DNA of 64,000 nt, taken from contig OZ250175.1 of assembly GCA_965238155.1 (NCBI GenBank), positions 496,001 through 560,000 on the forward strand, in the 5' to 3' direction. The notes beneath the pieces are model-generated. The model saw nothing but the letters and a program-made list of their open reading frames with translations, was not told the origin of the DNA and did no database searches. The stretch comes from BJGV01 sp964196335. GTDB taxonomy: Bacteria; Pseudomonadota; Gammaproteobacteria; Burkholderiales; Nitrosomonadaceae. Shown here one piece after another: positions 38,596-48,339 of this stretch. Position 1 is the stretch's first letter. Each line of letters begins with the position of its first letter. The translations under genes were made by a program, and so were the position numbers.

Positions 38596-39159
38596 TCAGA
38601 TTTTACATCCATCCTCATCACAAATATCAGTATTTGTTTGTGATCCTACAGGTATTTCTGCGGATACAATTTTTTCGGATAGTAATGTTCCAATCGAGTA
38701 TCCAAGCGTTAGATCACTTATATGGCCAAACTTATGTAAACGCAATTTTCCTGCTTTATCGATTAGAATAAGAGTCGGGGTTCCTTGCATTTGATACGCG
38801 CGCATGGTTAGCGGCAATCTCTGGTCGTGGTCACCGTACTTGTCGATACCAATTGGAAAGCGAAGCCGGTACTCGTGAACAAACACTTCAAGCGCTTCCC
38901 GGCCCATAACAGAATGATGTTCAAAGACAGTATGCAGACCAATTACAGCAACTTTTTCTGAATCGAACTCCTCGTAAATCTTTTGTGCTTGCGGAATACC
39001 AACTTGCACACAACCCGGACAGAGCATTTGGAAAGAATGTAGTACCACTACTTTTCCAATTAATGAGGCAAGTGTGATTGATTCTGATGTGTTGATCCAA
39101 CCAGAGGTTTGTAATTCAGGAGCCAGACTCTCACGATTATCAGTTTTTGTATCTAACAT
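38596..39159 (-). CDS. Thioredoxin-fold redoxin with CPGC motif
   Basis: About 187 residues from the ATG at 39159; an in-frame TTG at 39219 would add 20 residues. The thioredoxin-like fold carries C-P-G-C in FQMLCPGCVQVGIPQAQ, then the cis-Pro loop MQGTPTLILIDKAGKLR. The family resembles TlpA/peroxiredoxin-like redoxins. The C-terminus ends in D-I-C-D-E-D-G-C-K-I, a second Cys pair that could relay electrons or bind a metal. No signal peptide is evident, so it is probably cytoplasmic. Between ilvA (convergent) and pyrC (divergent). The substrate is unknown. Confidence 0.82.
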   Translation of the reverse strand: MLDTKTDNRESLAPELQTSGWINTSESITLASLIGKVVVLHSFQMLCPGCVQVGIPQAQKIYEEFDSEKVAVIGLHTVFEHHSVMGREALEVFVHEYRLRFPIGIDKYGDHDQRLPLTMRAYQMQGTPTLILIDKAGKLRLHKFGHISDLTLGYSIGTLLSEKIVSAEIPVGSQTNTDICDEDGCKI

Positions 39160-39354
39160 TATAGGTTCCAATGGTAAATTTCTTGTATCAATAGTAGTTA
39201 GACATTTCTTATTCGTCAAGGAAGGCTCTTTCTAAAAAAAGCAAACAGCTACTCTAATATCAGCACAATGTATGCGGGCTCCAAAGCTATAAAATAACAC
39301 CATGCTAGAATACTGTTGTAGTTTACAAAAGAAACAATTACAGCATATATAAAT

Positions 39355-40395
39355 TTGAACACTATTACTCTTACTCGCCCCGATGATATGCACTTACATC
39401 TTAGGGATGGTGAGCAAATGCGAGCAGTGCTACCTGACACTGTAAGGCAATTTGCCCGCGCTATTGTAATGCCTAATCTCGAGTCACCAGTAATAACAAC
39501 TGAATTAGCATTAGCGTACAGTTCACGTATTTCTTCTGCACTGGCAGCAAATACACGGACTAAATTTGAACCGTTGATGACGTTGTATCTTACTGATGAT
39601 ACGAAATGTTCTGAAATTACGAAAGCTAAAGCAAGTGGCATGATTCACGGTGTGAAACTCTATCCTGCTTGTACTACTACATACTCCGATACAGGAGTTA
39701 CTGATATAGCCAAGTGTTTTTCTGTGCTAGAAGCTATGGAGCAGGAAAATATGCCCTTGTTAGTGCATGGTGAAATAAATGACACTGAAGTAGATGTCTT
39801 TGATAAAGAAAAAACTTTTATTGATAGAGTACTGGTTCCGATAACCCGGCGCTTTCCAAGTTTGAGGGTTGTGTTTGAACATATTACTACCAAAGAAGCA
39901 GTAGAATTTGTTAAAGGGGCATCGGAAAATATTGGTGCGACCATTACTGTTCATCATTTGCTTTTCAATCGTAATGCTATATTTCAAGGCGGAATCCATC
40001 CACACTACTATTGTCTGCCAGTACTTAAGCGTGAAGTTCATCACCTGGCGCTGATCGAAGCCGCCATCAGTGGTAATCCAAAATTTTTTCTTGGAACTGA
40101 CAGTGCTCCTCATTTTAAAAGTGCTAAAGAATCTGATTGCGGTTGTGCCGGCATCTATACTTCTCATGCAGCTATTGAACTTTATGCAGAAGTTTTTGAG
40201 CAGGCAGGTGCTCTGGGAAAATTAGAAGAATTTGCTAGCTGTTTTGGTGCAGATTTTTATGGATTACCACGGAATAGAGACAGTATTACACTGACAAAGG
40301 AGAGCTGGAACGTGCCACCGGAGCTTACATTTGCAGGAGAAACCTTAGTTCCATTACGGGCAGGGGAAAGTATGATTTGGAAAATACTTGGCTGA
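39355..40395 (+). CDS. pyrC: PyrC, dihydroorotase
   Basis: Zinc amidohydrolase of pyrimidine synthesis that cyclises carbamoyl-aspartate to dihydroorotate. The first zinc ligands are in RPDDMHLHLRDG, the carbamylated Lys in GVKLYPA, other ligands in LVHGE and VFEHITT, and the catalytic Asp in LGTDSAPH. No in-frame ATG precedes the active-site region, so the start is TTG at 39355 (MNTITLTRPDD), which matches the family N-terminus. Length of 346 is right for the E. coli-type class II enzyme. Confidence 0.93.
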   Translation: MNTITLTRPDDMHLHLRDGEQMRAVLPDTVRQFARAIVMPNLESPVITTELALAYSSRISSALAANTRTKFEPLMTLYLTDDTKCSEITKAKASGMIHGVKLYPACTTTYSDTGVTDIAKCFSVLEAMEQENMPLLVHGEINDTEVDVFDKEKTFIDRVLVPITRRFPSLRVVFEHITTKEAVEFVKGASENIGATITVHHLLFNRNAIFQGGIHPHYYCLPVLKREVHHLALIEAAISGNPKFFLGTDSAPHFKSAKESDCGCAGIYTSHAAIELYAEVFEQAGALGKLEEFASCFGADFYGLPRNRDSITLTKESWNVPPELTFAGETLVPLRAGESMIWKILG

Positions 40396-40447
40396 TAGGG
40401 CCATTATTTAGAGTTTTGTAATATATACAATTAAAACGGGAAACATT

Positions 40448-40630
40448 TTATTTGGTTTTTTCTATAGCATCTTTTTCCTTGGAAACCGGGTTCTGTACTG
40501 GGTTAGTTTTAACCTTGCTTTTTTGTTTACTATAAACTTCAGGTTCATCTACAGCCACATACCAAAGACAGCAGCAACCAGAAAGCATAGAAATCAAAAC
40601 TAACATTAAACTCATACGAGTAGTACGCAT
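40448..40630 (-). CDS. Small lipoprotein, function unknown
   Basis: About 60 residues from the ATG at 40630: MRTTRMSLMLVLISMLSGC, a textbook lipoprotein signal with lipobox LSGC, then CCLWYVAVDEPE and a Lys-rich tail (S-K-Q-K-S-K-V-K...). An upstream GTG at 40693 would give 81 residues but puts 21 extra residues before the signal. No clear SD is visible for either. I recognise no family. It lies 93 bp downstream of the His-rich metal-binding gene on the same strand; a joint role in metal handling is conceivable. Confidence 0.6.
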   Translation of the reverse strand: MRTTRMSLMLVLISMLSGCCCLWYVAVDEPEVYSKQKSKVKTNPVQNPVSKEKDAIEKTK

Positions 40631-40723
40631 GAAAAGATTATTTTCTAATAATCCGAGTAAAGTCTGACGCTCTTCATGAAAGAGCTTATTCACTTATTAG
40701 TAAATATAAAGTGAATAAAAGAA

Positions 40724-41068
40724 CTATTTGAAGAAGACGGGGCCATGGTTGTCACAATGGCCATTATGTTGGTGATGTAAGTGGCCGTTAACGAGGTAGT
40801 CAACATGATCTCCATGTGGGATTGCTTCATGGCCGCATCTGGGGCCATGAATGTGATCAGAAGAATGGTCACTACATATATGGCCTCCTGTACATACAGC
40901 AGGATTGGTCGCCGCCACTTCTAAAATATGTTCTTCAATTACTCCGTCTTTACCTTGATGATGTAAATGACCATCATGTAGATAATCAACATGATTTTCA
41001 TGACAAACTACAGTATGCCCACAATTGATGCCATGAACATGGTCGTGGTTTAAGTGTGTGTCGGGCAT
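40724..41068 (-). CDS. His/Cys-rich protein with duplicated metal-binding unit
   Basis: 114 residues with 25 His and 6 Cys. Two copies of a 27-residue unit occupy residues 12-38 and 74-100: H-x-H/G...C-G-H-x4-H-x2-H-V-D-Y-L-x2-G-H-L-H-H-Q. The second unit keeps nearly every His of the first. Between them lies a less repetitive stretch (V-I-E-E-H-I-L-E-V-A-A-T-N-P-A-V-C). No signal peptide, so it is cytoplasmic. It probably binds nickel, zinc, cobalt or copper. Similar short His-rich proteins exist in betaproteobacteria but I know no proven function. SD GGAGAAAG precedes the ATG. Confidence 0.8.
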   Translation of the reverse strand: MPDTHLNHDHVHGINCGHTVVCHENHVDYLHDGHLHHQGKDGVIEEHILEVAATNPAVCTGGHICSDHSSDHIHGPRCGHEAIPHGDHVDYLVNGHLHHQHNGHCDNHGPVFFK

Positions 41069-41155
41069 AACTTTCTCCTGGTCTCACTAGTAATAAATTG
41101 TTAGTACCAATCTATTACATATTACAAATAATCTAATAGTTTTTCAAATTATAAA

Positions 41156-41968
41156 TTAATATTTTTTTGCTGCTTGGTATAAAGGCATTACCCTGGGTAC
41201 ATTTTGATTTAGATCTCTAATACGTGATGGACCAGAAGGGTGAGTACTGAGAAATTCGGGCGGGCTGTTTTTGGATGCTGCTCCCATTTTTCTCCATACG
41301 TTAGCAGCTGCATTTGGATTGTATCCAGCACGGGCCATAAGCTCAAGACCAATTATATCTGCTTCGGTTTCATTGGTACGGCTATGTGGCAGGCCAAAAG
41401 TTACATTAGCAACCATGCCTGCCAGATCAGCACTTTGTTTACCCAGCCCTAACGCTATTGCACCTACACCCACAATAGCTTGTTGACCCATTTGTTGTGA
41501 CATACGCTCGCGTCCATGCTCACGAAGTGCATGGGCAATCTCGTGGCCCATAACAGCAGCAAGCTCATCATCACTTAGATTTAGCTTTTGTATAATTCCT
41601 GAGTAGACCATAATTTTTCCGCCTGGCATGCAGTATGCATTTAACTGATCGTTGTTCTGGACATTTACTTCCCAGGCCCAGCTAAGTGCATCTTGACGGA
41701 AAACTGCTGTATGAGGAATTAATCGATTTGCGATCATTCTAACTCGGGCATATTGTTTTTTATCCTGATTCAGCATGCCCTGCTGCTTAGCTTTTGTTAT
41801 CTCCTGTTGGTAAGCTGTAGCTGCAGAGGCTTGTACCTGTCTTTCTGACAGACCACTAAACATATATTGTGTACGGTTGACGCCAACCCTGCCGCCACCA
41901 GTCGTATTAACTGTCTGACAGGCAGCTAGCACAGCAACCATCAACAAGAGCAAAAGTTTTTTCAACAT
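41156..41968 (-). CDS. M48 family metalloprotease lipoprotein (LoiP/YggG-like)
   Basis: 270-residue outer-membrane-type lipoprotein. Signal MLKKLLLLLMVAVLAAC with lipobox LAAC. Zinc site HEIAH in VMGHEIAHALREHGRERM, third ligand in NETEADIIGLELMARAG. The STHPSGPSRIRDL segment near the end is typical. Related enzymes (LoiP, BepA) degrade misfolded envelope proteins. Single gene. Distinct from the longer BepA-like protein at 20200-21705, which carries TPR repeats; this one lacks them. Confidence 0.9.
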   Translation of the reverse strand: MLKKLLLLLMVAVLAACQTVNTTGGGRVGVNRTQYMFSGLSERQVQASAATAYQQEITKAKQQGMLNQDKKQYARVRMIANRLIPHTAVFRQDALSWAWEVNVQNNDQLNAYCMPGGKIMVYSGIIQKLNLSDDELAAVMGHEIAHALREHGRERMSQQMGQQAIVGVGAIALGLGKQSADLAGMVANVTFGLPHSRTNETEADIIGLELMARAGYNPNAAANVWRKMGAASKNSPPEFLSTHPSGPSRIRDLNQNVPRVMPLYQAAKKY

Positions 41969-42015
41969 TTCGACCCCCCAAAATAATAGATTTGACTTAT
42001 TGTTCTGGTAATTGA

Positions 42016-42426
42016 TTAATTATGTGCTGTAAAGCCGAAGGCTTTATCATGAATGTACACAAGTTTACATTTCTCGATGTATTTAGCATCATGAATTCTT
42101 CCGCCATTAATATAACCAGTTTCTCCTCTACTTAAAAAAATGCGGTCTCCGTCAGGAACGAGTCCAGTCGATCCATTTGTAAAGAACTGGATAGACATTT
42201 TTCCCTCAATGACAACAGTCATATCATCACCTGGGTGTGAATGTGGTGGTTCTTCTGTACCTGCCTCCCATTTTTCTAACATTACTTCAACTCCATCAGG
42301 ATTGGCGGGGAATGTGGTTCTTAAGGTAAAGCCATCAGGAGTATTAGGAGCAGAGACATGGTTTTTCCAAATGGCACTGGTTTCAGATGTTACTTCATTG
42401 TTTGTATCAACGTTATTTTTTGACAT
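42016..42426 (-). CDS. Cupin-domain protein
   Basis: 136 residues, one cupin beta-barrel. The first metal motif is seen as PPHSHPGDDMTVVIEGKM (His, His, Glu positions) and the second around GGRIHDAKYIEKCKLVYIHD. Function unknown; many such cupins are metal-dependent isomerases, oxygenases or sensors. No signal peptide. It sits between the M48 lipoprotein and a divergent quinone reductase, with a gap of about 195 bp on that side. Confidence 0.8.
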   Translation of the reverse strand: MSKNNVDTNNEVTSETSAIWKNHVSAPNTPDGFTLRTTFPANPDGVEVMLEKWEAGTEEPPHSHPGDDMTVVIEGKMSIQFFTNGSTGLVPDGDRIFLSRGETGYINGGRIHDAKYIEKCKLVYIHDKAFGFTAHN

Positions 42427-42621
42427 ATGTAAATCTCCAATTCTTACTCATTTAGTACTTAAACTTTGAAAGTATAAGTATAGCGGTTTCACAGATTAAT
42501 ATCTCAAGAATGAGTTATATAAGACGCATAGACAGTAATAATAATGTGCTACGATTTATATCGTAGAATAGTATTAAAATAAATAATCACACTTAATTTC
42601 TGAGAGTCTTGGTAAGATAAA

Positions 42622-43596
42622 ATGAAAGCAGTTTTATGTAAACGGTTTGGTTCGCCTGAAAGCCTCGTAGTTGAAGATATCCCTTCACCAAAGGTAAATA
42701 ATGCACATGTAATCGTTAGTGTAAAAGCTTGTGGTGTCAATTTCCCGGATACTTTAATTATTCAAGGTAAGTATCAGTATCAGCCTGATTTACCATTTTC
42801 ACCAGGAGCTGAAATTGCCGGTGTAGTTAAAGAGGTGGGCTCGGGTGTCAGTGGCATTGCAGTCGGAGATCGTGTTTTTGCTTTTATCAGAAGCGGAGGC
42901 TTTTCTGAAGAAGTGGCAGTGCCGGCTGATAAGATTTTTCATATACCAGAGAGGATGGATTTTAAAATTGCCTCAGCTTTTATCATGACATATGGAACTT
43001 CTTATTACGCACTTAAACATAGAGCCCAACTTGAATCCGGAGAGACACTGCTAGTGCTTGGGGCTGCAGGTGGAGTGGGACTTGCAGCAGTAGAACTTGG
43101 AAAAGTAATGGGTGCACGAGTTATCGCTTCAGCTTCGACTGATGACAAGCTAATGGTGTGCAAGAAATCTGGTGCAGATGAATTAATCAATTATTCTACT
43201 CAGGATTTTCGTTCTGTTATTAGTAAAATTACGAATGGTAAGGGAGTAGACGTTGTCTGTGATCCTGTCGGAGGTGAGATCACAGAGAAGGCATTGCGTT
43301 GCACTGGCTGGAAAGGGAGATACATGGTAATGGGTTTTGCCAGCGGGAAAATTCCCAAGATTGCTTTAAATCTTCCGCTGCTTAAGGGTAATTCTATTAT
43401 TGGCGTATTCTGGAGTGATTTTATTCGACGAGAAAAAGAAACATATATTTATGTATTACAAGATTTAATTTCATGGTTTTTACAAGGCAGGTTAAATCCG
43501 CTGGTCTCGAAAACTTATCCCTTAGAACAGGCAGATCTGGCTCTCAATGACATACTACAGCGTAGAGTAACCGGAAAAATTGTACTGGTGACGTAG
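42622..43596 (+). CDS. NADPH:quinone oxidoreductase (MDR family)
   Basis: 324-residue medium-chain dehydrogenase/reductase of the zinc-free quinone-reductase type. N-terminal GroES-like domain begins MKAVLCKRFGSPESL, followed by GVNFPDTLIIQGKYQ; the Rossmann motif is VLGAAGGVGLAAVELGK (about residues 147-163). The C-terminal part has PLEQADLALNDILQRRVTGKIVL, characteristic of the family. It reduces quinones or enoyl compounds with NADPH. Alone; convergent with lgt. Confidence 0.9.
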   Translation: MKAVLCKRFGSPESLVVEDIPSPKVNNAHVIVSVKACGVNFPDTLIIQGKYQYQPDLPFSPGAEIAGVVKEVGSGVSGIAVGDRVFAFIRSGGFSEEVAVPADKIFHIPERMDFKIASAFIMTYGTSYYALKHRAQLESGETLLVLGAAGGVGLAAVELGKVMGARVIASASTDDKLMVCKKSGADELINYSTQDFRSVISKITNGKGVDVVCDPVGGEITEKALRCTGWKGRYMVMGFASGKIPKIALNLPLLKGNSIIGVFWSDFIRREKETYIYVLQDLISWFLQGRLNPLVSKTYPLEQADLALNDILQRRVTGKIVLVT

Positions 43597-43639
43597 TGGC
43601 ATAATAAATCTTATTTTAGATTTTAGCTTCTGAATTTAT

Positions 43640-44428
43640 TTAGTTTTTCTGTTTGTTATTAGCCCAAGCTATCATCCATATTCCTGCAATGATCATTGGT
43701 AGTGAAAGCCATTGCCCCATACTAACGCCCAGTGTAAGTACACCCATGAAGCCATCTTCAGGTTCACGGAAAAATTCAGAAACTGAACGGAACACGCCAT
43801 AGCCAATCAGGAACATTCCAGAGACAGCACCAACTGGTTTTGGTTTTGCTGAATAAACCCATAACAGCACAAAAAATACTACACCTTCAAGTGCAAACTC
43901 ATAAATTTGGGAAGGATGACGGGGGAGTGTATCCACATTGGGAAACACCATCCCCCAGGATACATCGGTTGGCCGCCCCCATAGCTCAGCATTAATAAAA
44001 TTACCTATGCGACCTGCACCCAGTCCTAATGGCACTAGTGGTGCAATGAAGTCTGTGACAGCCAGCCATTGTAATTTGTATTTACGCGCCAATATTGCCA
44101 TTGCGGTAATAACACCTAGAAAGCCTCCATGGAATGACATGCCACCTTTCCAAACCGCAAAGATTTCTAGTGGTTGCTGCAAATAGTAATCGAATTGATA
44201 AAAAAGCACATGCCCTAAACGACCACCGAGTATTACTCCGAGCATTCCATAAAATAGAAGATCATCAAGTATTGTGTTATTTAATGCTGTTTTCGGATTA
44301 TGTTTGATACGATAACGTCCCAACAGCATGAACAGTATAAATCCGAGTAGATACATCAGTCCGTACCAGTGAATAGAAAGTGGTCCAAGATAAATGGCAA
44401 CAGGATCAAACTGTGGATGAACGAGCAT
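43640..44428 (-). CDS. lgt: Lgt, prolipoprotein diacylglyceryl transferase
   Basis: First enzyme of lipoprotein maturation: moves diacylglycerol from phosphatidylglycerol to the lipobox Cys. 262 residues with seven hydrophobic segments. The invariant signature GAGRIGNFINAELWGRPTD is near residue 135, and the catalytic His region in GGMSFHGGFLG is near 100. Substrates are visible in this window (the lipoproteins at 40448-40630 and 41156-41968). Divergent from ilvD. Confidence 0.95.
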   Translation of the reverse strand: MLVHPQFDPVAIYLGPLSIHWYGLMYLLGFILFMLLGRYRIKHNPKTALNNTILDDLLFYGMLGVILGGRLGHVLFYQFDYYLQQPLEIFAVWKGGMSFHGGFLGVITAMAILARKYKLQWLAVTDFIAPLVPLGLGAGRIGNFINAELWGRPTDVSWGMVFPNVDTLPRHPSQIYEFALEGVVFFVLLWVYSAKPKPVGAVSGMFLIGYGVFRSVSEFFREPEDGFMGVLTLGVSMGQWLSLPMIIAGIWMIAWANNKQKN

Positions 44429-44547
44429 AGGTCTCAGCTTTATTTACTGTAAAATATAGATTATACGGCAAGCGTGTTCTCTACAATGCTAAACACATGC
44501 GAGAGAGAGCTTGCAGCTATAAATTTCTATACTTCCTAGGAGAAATC

Positions 44548-46221
44548 ATGTCAGATAACAAGCGTAGCCAGGCTATTACCAAAGGTACGCAACGTTCCCC
44601 AAATCGTGCCATGCTCAGAGCTGTAGGTTTCGGCGACAAAGATTTTGATAAGCCCATAGTAGGTGTAGCTAACGGTTTTTCTACTATCACACCTTGTAAT
44701 ATGGGATTAAATGAGCTGGCGACAGACGCTGAAAAGGCACTGAAGCAAGCAGGTGCAATGCCACAAATATTTGGCACTATTACCGTATCCGATGGTATTT
44801 CTATGGGGACAGAGGGAATGAAATACTCATTGGTATCCCGCGAAGTTATTGCAGATTCCATTGAAACTGCAGTACAGGCAGAGAGTATGGATGGTGTGAT
44901 CACGGTTGGTGGTTGTGACAAGAATATGCCAGGTGCAATGATTGCAATTGCACGGATGAATATTCCATCCATTTTTGTTTACGGCGGCACGATCAAACCT
45001 GGTAAACATAAAGGACGTGATTTAACTATTGTCAGTTCTTTTGAAGCAGTAGGACAATTCATTGCAAATAATATTGACGAGAAAGAGTTACTTGAAATTG
45101 AACGCCATGCCTGCCCTGGTGCGGGCTCCTGTGGGGGCATGTTTACTGCAAACACCATGTCATCTGCATTTGAAGCAATGGGAATGAGTCTGCCCTACTC
45201 TTCAACTATGGCAGCAACAGATGAGGAAAAGCGTATGAGTGCCGTTCGTTCTGCAGAAGTGTTAGTCGATGCGATTAAGAATCAAATATTGCCACGTGAC
45301 ATTATCACCAGGAAATCGATCGAAAACGTTATTGCCGTTATTATGGCAGTAGGTGGGTCGACTAATGCAGTATTACATTTTCTTGCAATTGCTCATGCAG
45401 CGGGAGTAGAGCTTTCAATTGATGACTTTGAGCAAATACGTGGCAAAGTTCCTGTGTTGTGTGATTTAAAACCTTCGGGACGCTATGTCGCCACCGATTT
45501 GCATACTGCAGGTGGTATTCCTCAGGTAATGAAAATATTACTTGAGCATAATCTGCTGCATGGAGATTGCCTGACCATTAGTGGCCAGACTGTTTCTGAG
45601 ATACTGAAGGATATTCCCGCAATTCCGGGTAAGGATCAGGATGTTATTCGGCAATGGGATAATCCTTTGTATGAACAGGGACATCTTGCCATACTTAAGG
45701 GTAATCTTTCTCCCGAGGGTTGTGTAGCGAAAATTACCGGAGTAAAAGTCCCAAAAATAACTGGTCCTGCAAAGATATTTGAATCAGAAGAAAGTTGCAT
45801 GACCGCCATAGTGGCGCGAAAAATTCAGCCCGGGGATATAGTAGTAATACGCTATGAAGGTCCAAAAGGTGGTCCGGGTATGCGTGAAATGCTCTCACCT
45901 ACCTCAGCTCTGATTGGTGAGGGGCTTGGAGATTCAGTGGGACTTATCACCGACGGCCGTTTTTCCGGCGGCACATACGGTATGGTGGTTGGGCATGTTG
46001 CACCTGAAGCTTTTGTTGGTGGCGTCATTGCATTGGTGCATGAGGGAGATTCAATCACTATAGATGCAGAAAACAGACTGTTACAGCTAAATGTGTCCGA
46101 GGAAGAAATTTCTAGTCGCCGTGCGAAATGGCAGCCACCTGAGCCACGCTATACACGGGGGGTACTGGCAAAATATGCAAAGTTAGTTTCCACTGCCAGT
46201 ATAGGTGCGACAACGGACTAA
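44548..46221 (+). CDS. ilvD: IlvD, dihydroxy-acid dehydratase
   Basis: Iron-sulfur enzyme of branched-chain amino acid synthesis. Three cluster cysteines are visible in TPCNMGLNEL, GGCDKNMPGAMIA and CPGAGSCGGMFTANTM. The ATG at 44548 (MSDNKRSQAITKG) has AGGAGA 6 bp upstream; an upstream in-frame start at 44497 would add 17 atypical residues. Length of 557 residues is normal. Divergent from lgt, same strand as the YyaL gene 24 bp later. Confidence 0.95.
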   Translation: MSDNKRSQAITKGTQRSPNRAMLRAVGFGDKDFDKPIVGVANGFSTITPCNMGLNELATDAEKALKQAGAMPQIFGTITVSDGISMGTEGMKYSLVSREVIADSIETAVQAESMDGVITVGGCDKNMPGAMIAIARMNIPSIFVYGGTIKPGKHKGRDLTIVSSFEAVGQFIANNIDEKELLEIERHACPGAGSCGGMFTANTMSSAFEAMGMSLPYSSTMAATDEEKRMSAVRSAEVLVDAIKNQILPRDIITRKSIENVIAVIMAVGGSTNAVLHFLAIAHAAGVELSIDDFEQIRGKVPVLCDLKPSGRYVATDLHTAGGIPQVMKILLEHNLLHGDCLTISGQTVSEILKDIPAIPGKDQDVIRQWDNPLYEQGHLAILKGNLSPEGCVAKITGVKVPKITGPAKIFESEESCMTAIVARKIQPGDIVVIRYEGPKGGPGMREMLSPTSALIGEGLGDSVGLITDGRFSGGTYGMVVGHVAPEAFVGGVIALVHEGDSITIDAENRLLQLNVSEEEISSRRAKWQPPEPRYTRGVLAKYAKLVSTASIGATTD

Positions 46222-46245
46222 TCATGACTTAATAGATTCTAAGTT

Positions 46246-48306
46246 ATGTCCAATCATCTCATCAACGAAACCAGCCCTTACCTTCTGCAGCATGCTAATA
46301 ACCCCGTAGACTGGTATCCATGGGGCAAGAAAGCGTTAGCATTGGCTCATACTGAGAACAGGGCCATACTTCTTTCTATAGGCTATTCCGCTTGTCACTG
46401 GTGCCATGTTATGGCACATGAATCTTTTGAGGATACAGAGGTTGCTGCAGCGATGAATCAGTTTTTTGTGAATATTAAGGTTGACAGAGAAGAGCGTCCT
46501 GACCTTGATCAGATTTATCAGACGGCTCATTACATGCTGACCCAGCGTAATGGTGGCTGGCCACTAACTTTATTTCTGACCCCTGACCAAAAACCATTCT
46601 TTGGCGGTACTTATTTTCCTAAAGAATCACGATATGGTATGCTGGGCTTTCTAGACTTACTACCTCGTGTTGCTGAAGCTTACTATGCTCGTGGCGTAGA
46701 AATAGAGCAACAGAGTTGCTCAATGTTGGACTCATTTACAAATATGCTGCCATCAAAGAGTCCATCCGTACCTACATTTTCAGAGCAGCCTTTGAAACAG
46801 GCATTGGTTGGATTAATGAAGAGTTTTGATTCTAAGTATGGTGGGTTTGGGAATGCACCAAAATTTCCTCATACATCAGAATTAGAATTTTGTTTACACC
46901 GTTACATAGTTACCAAAGATAAACAGGCTCTTCAAATTGCAGCACATACGCTTGAGAAAATGGCTAAAGGTGGGATCTATGATCAGTTGGGTGGTGGTTT
47001 CTGCCGATATAGTACGGATCAGTTCTGGAGAATCCCGCACTTTGAAAAGATGCTTTATGACAACGGACCATTGTTACGAATTTATGCTGATGCCTGGTTA
47101 ATAACTGGAAATCCACTGTTTAAAAGAATTACTGAGGAAACAGCAAAATGGGTGATGCGAGAAATGCAGTCATTAGAGGATTCGGGTGGCGGTTACTATT
47201 CAACGCTTGATGCAGATTCAGAAAATAAAGAAGGAAAATTTTATGTTTGGGATCGTGATCAGATAAAAAATATTTTATCTCCGGAGGAATACGCTGTAGC
47301 TGCGCCTTATTACGGTTTATTACAAGACCCGAAATTTGAAGATAAATATTGGAATTTAGAGATTATCCAAGAACTTGAAGAGGTAGCTAAGGGTGAAGGT
47401 ATTAGTGAGAAAGAGGCGCAGGAAAAGCTTGTATCAGTACGCATTAAACTTTTTGCTGAGCGTGAATTACGCATACATCCTGGTCGTGATGAAAAGATTT
47501 TAACTAGCTGGAATGGTCTGATGATCAGGGGTATGGCTCGTGCAGGTCGTATTTTGGGGAACAACGAGTGGATACATTCAGCTGCCCGTGCAGTAGATTT
47601 TATTCGCTCTACTTTGTGGAGAAACGGGCGCTTGTTAGCAACCTTTAAAAGTGGAAATGCGCATCTTAATGCATACCTTGATGATTATGCATTTATGTTG
47701 GATGGGTTACTGGAGCTAATGCAGGCTGAGTTTCGTCAGTCTGACTTAGATTTTTCTCTGGAACTGGCTGAAGTAATACTAGAGCAGTTTGAAAATAAAA
47801 AAACAGGAGGGTTCTTTTTCACTAGCCATGATCATGAAAAACTTATTCATCGTCCAATGCCCGGTCATGATAACGCTACACCTTCAGGCAATGGAGTGGC
47901 TGCAAGTGCCTTACAGCGGTTAGGCTATCTAGCAGGAGAATCCCGTTATATACAGGCAGCAGAAAAGGTATTGAATGCGTTTTATCCTACTATATCATCC
48001 CATGCCAGTTCTTACTGTAGCCTGTTGATTACATTGGAGGAAATTCTGTCTCCCCCAAAAATTGTAATTCTTCGTGGTCAAGCTTCTGCCCTTACTGAAT
48101 GGTGTAATGCACTACAGACCATTTCACCTTACACCCTTATATTTTCTTTACCAGTGGAATCTGTTGGTCTGCCGCCTTATTTAAATAAACCTTGTCCGAC
48201 TCATGGCCCTGTCAACGCATGGGTATGTCAGGGCGTTATATGTAAACCGGAAATTTGTGACTTGCAGGAATTGTTACAGACGTGCAAACTTCAGGGTAAA
48301 ATATAA
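46246..48306 (+). CDS. YyaL-type thioredoxin-domain protein (DUF255)
   Basis: 686 residues. The N-terminal DUF255 thioredoxin-like domain starts NETSPYLLQHANNPVDWYPWG and holds a CHWC pair in SACHWCHVMAHESFED. The rest is an alpha/alpha six-hairpin glycosidase-like domain with LDADSENKEGKFYVWD and ILTSWNGLMIRGMARAGR. The family is widespread, with roles proposed in thiol or sugar metabolism but not settled. No signal peptide. It follows ilvD closely and precedes a cytochrome c gene. Confidence 0.9.
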   Translation: MSNHLINETSPYLLQHANNPVDWYPWGKKALALAHTENRAILLSIGYSACHWCHVMAHESFEDTEVAAAMNQFFVNIKVDREERPDLDQIYQTAHYMLTQRNGGWPLTLFLTPDQKPFFGGTYFPKESRYGMLGFLDLLPRVAEAYYARGVEIEQQSCSMLDSFTNMLPSKSPSVPTFSEQPLKQALVGLMKSFDSKYGGFGNAPKFPHTSELEFCLHRYIVTKDKQALQIAAHTLEKMAKGGIYDQLGGGFCRYSTDQFWRIPHFEKMLYDNGPLLRIYADAWLITGNPLFKRITEETAKWVMREMQSLEDSGGGYYSTLDADSENKEGKFYVWDRDQIKNILSPEEYAVAAPYYGLLQDPKFEDKYWNLEIIQELEEVAKGEGISEKEAQEKLVSVRIKLFAERELRIHPGRDEKILTSWNGLMIRGMARAGRILGNNEWIHSAARAVDFIRSTLWRNGRLLATFKSGNAHLNAYLDDYAFMLDGLLELMQAEFRQSDLDFSLELAEVILEQFENKKTGGFFFTSHDHEKLIHRPMPGHDNATPSGNGVAASALQRLGYLAGESRYIQAAEKVLNAFYPTISSHASSYCSLLITLEEILSPPKIVILRGQASALTEWCNALQTISPYTLIFSLPVESVGLPPYLNKPCPTHGPVNAWVCQGVICKPEICDLQELLQTCKLQGKI

Positions 48307-48339
48307 ACTTCTTAATCACTTTGCTAGGAGAAAGTAAAT

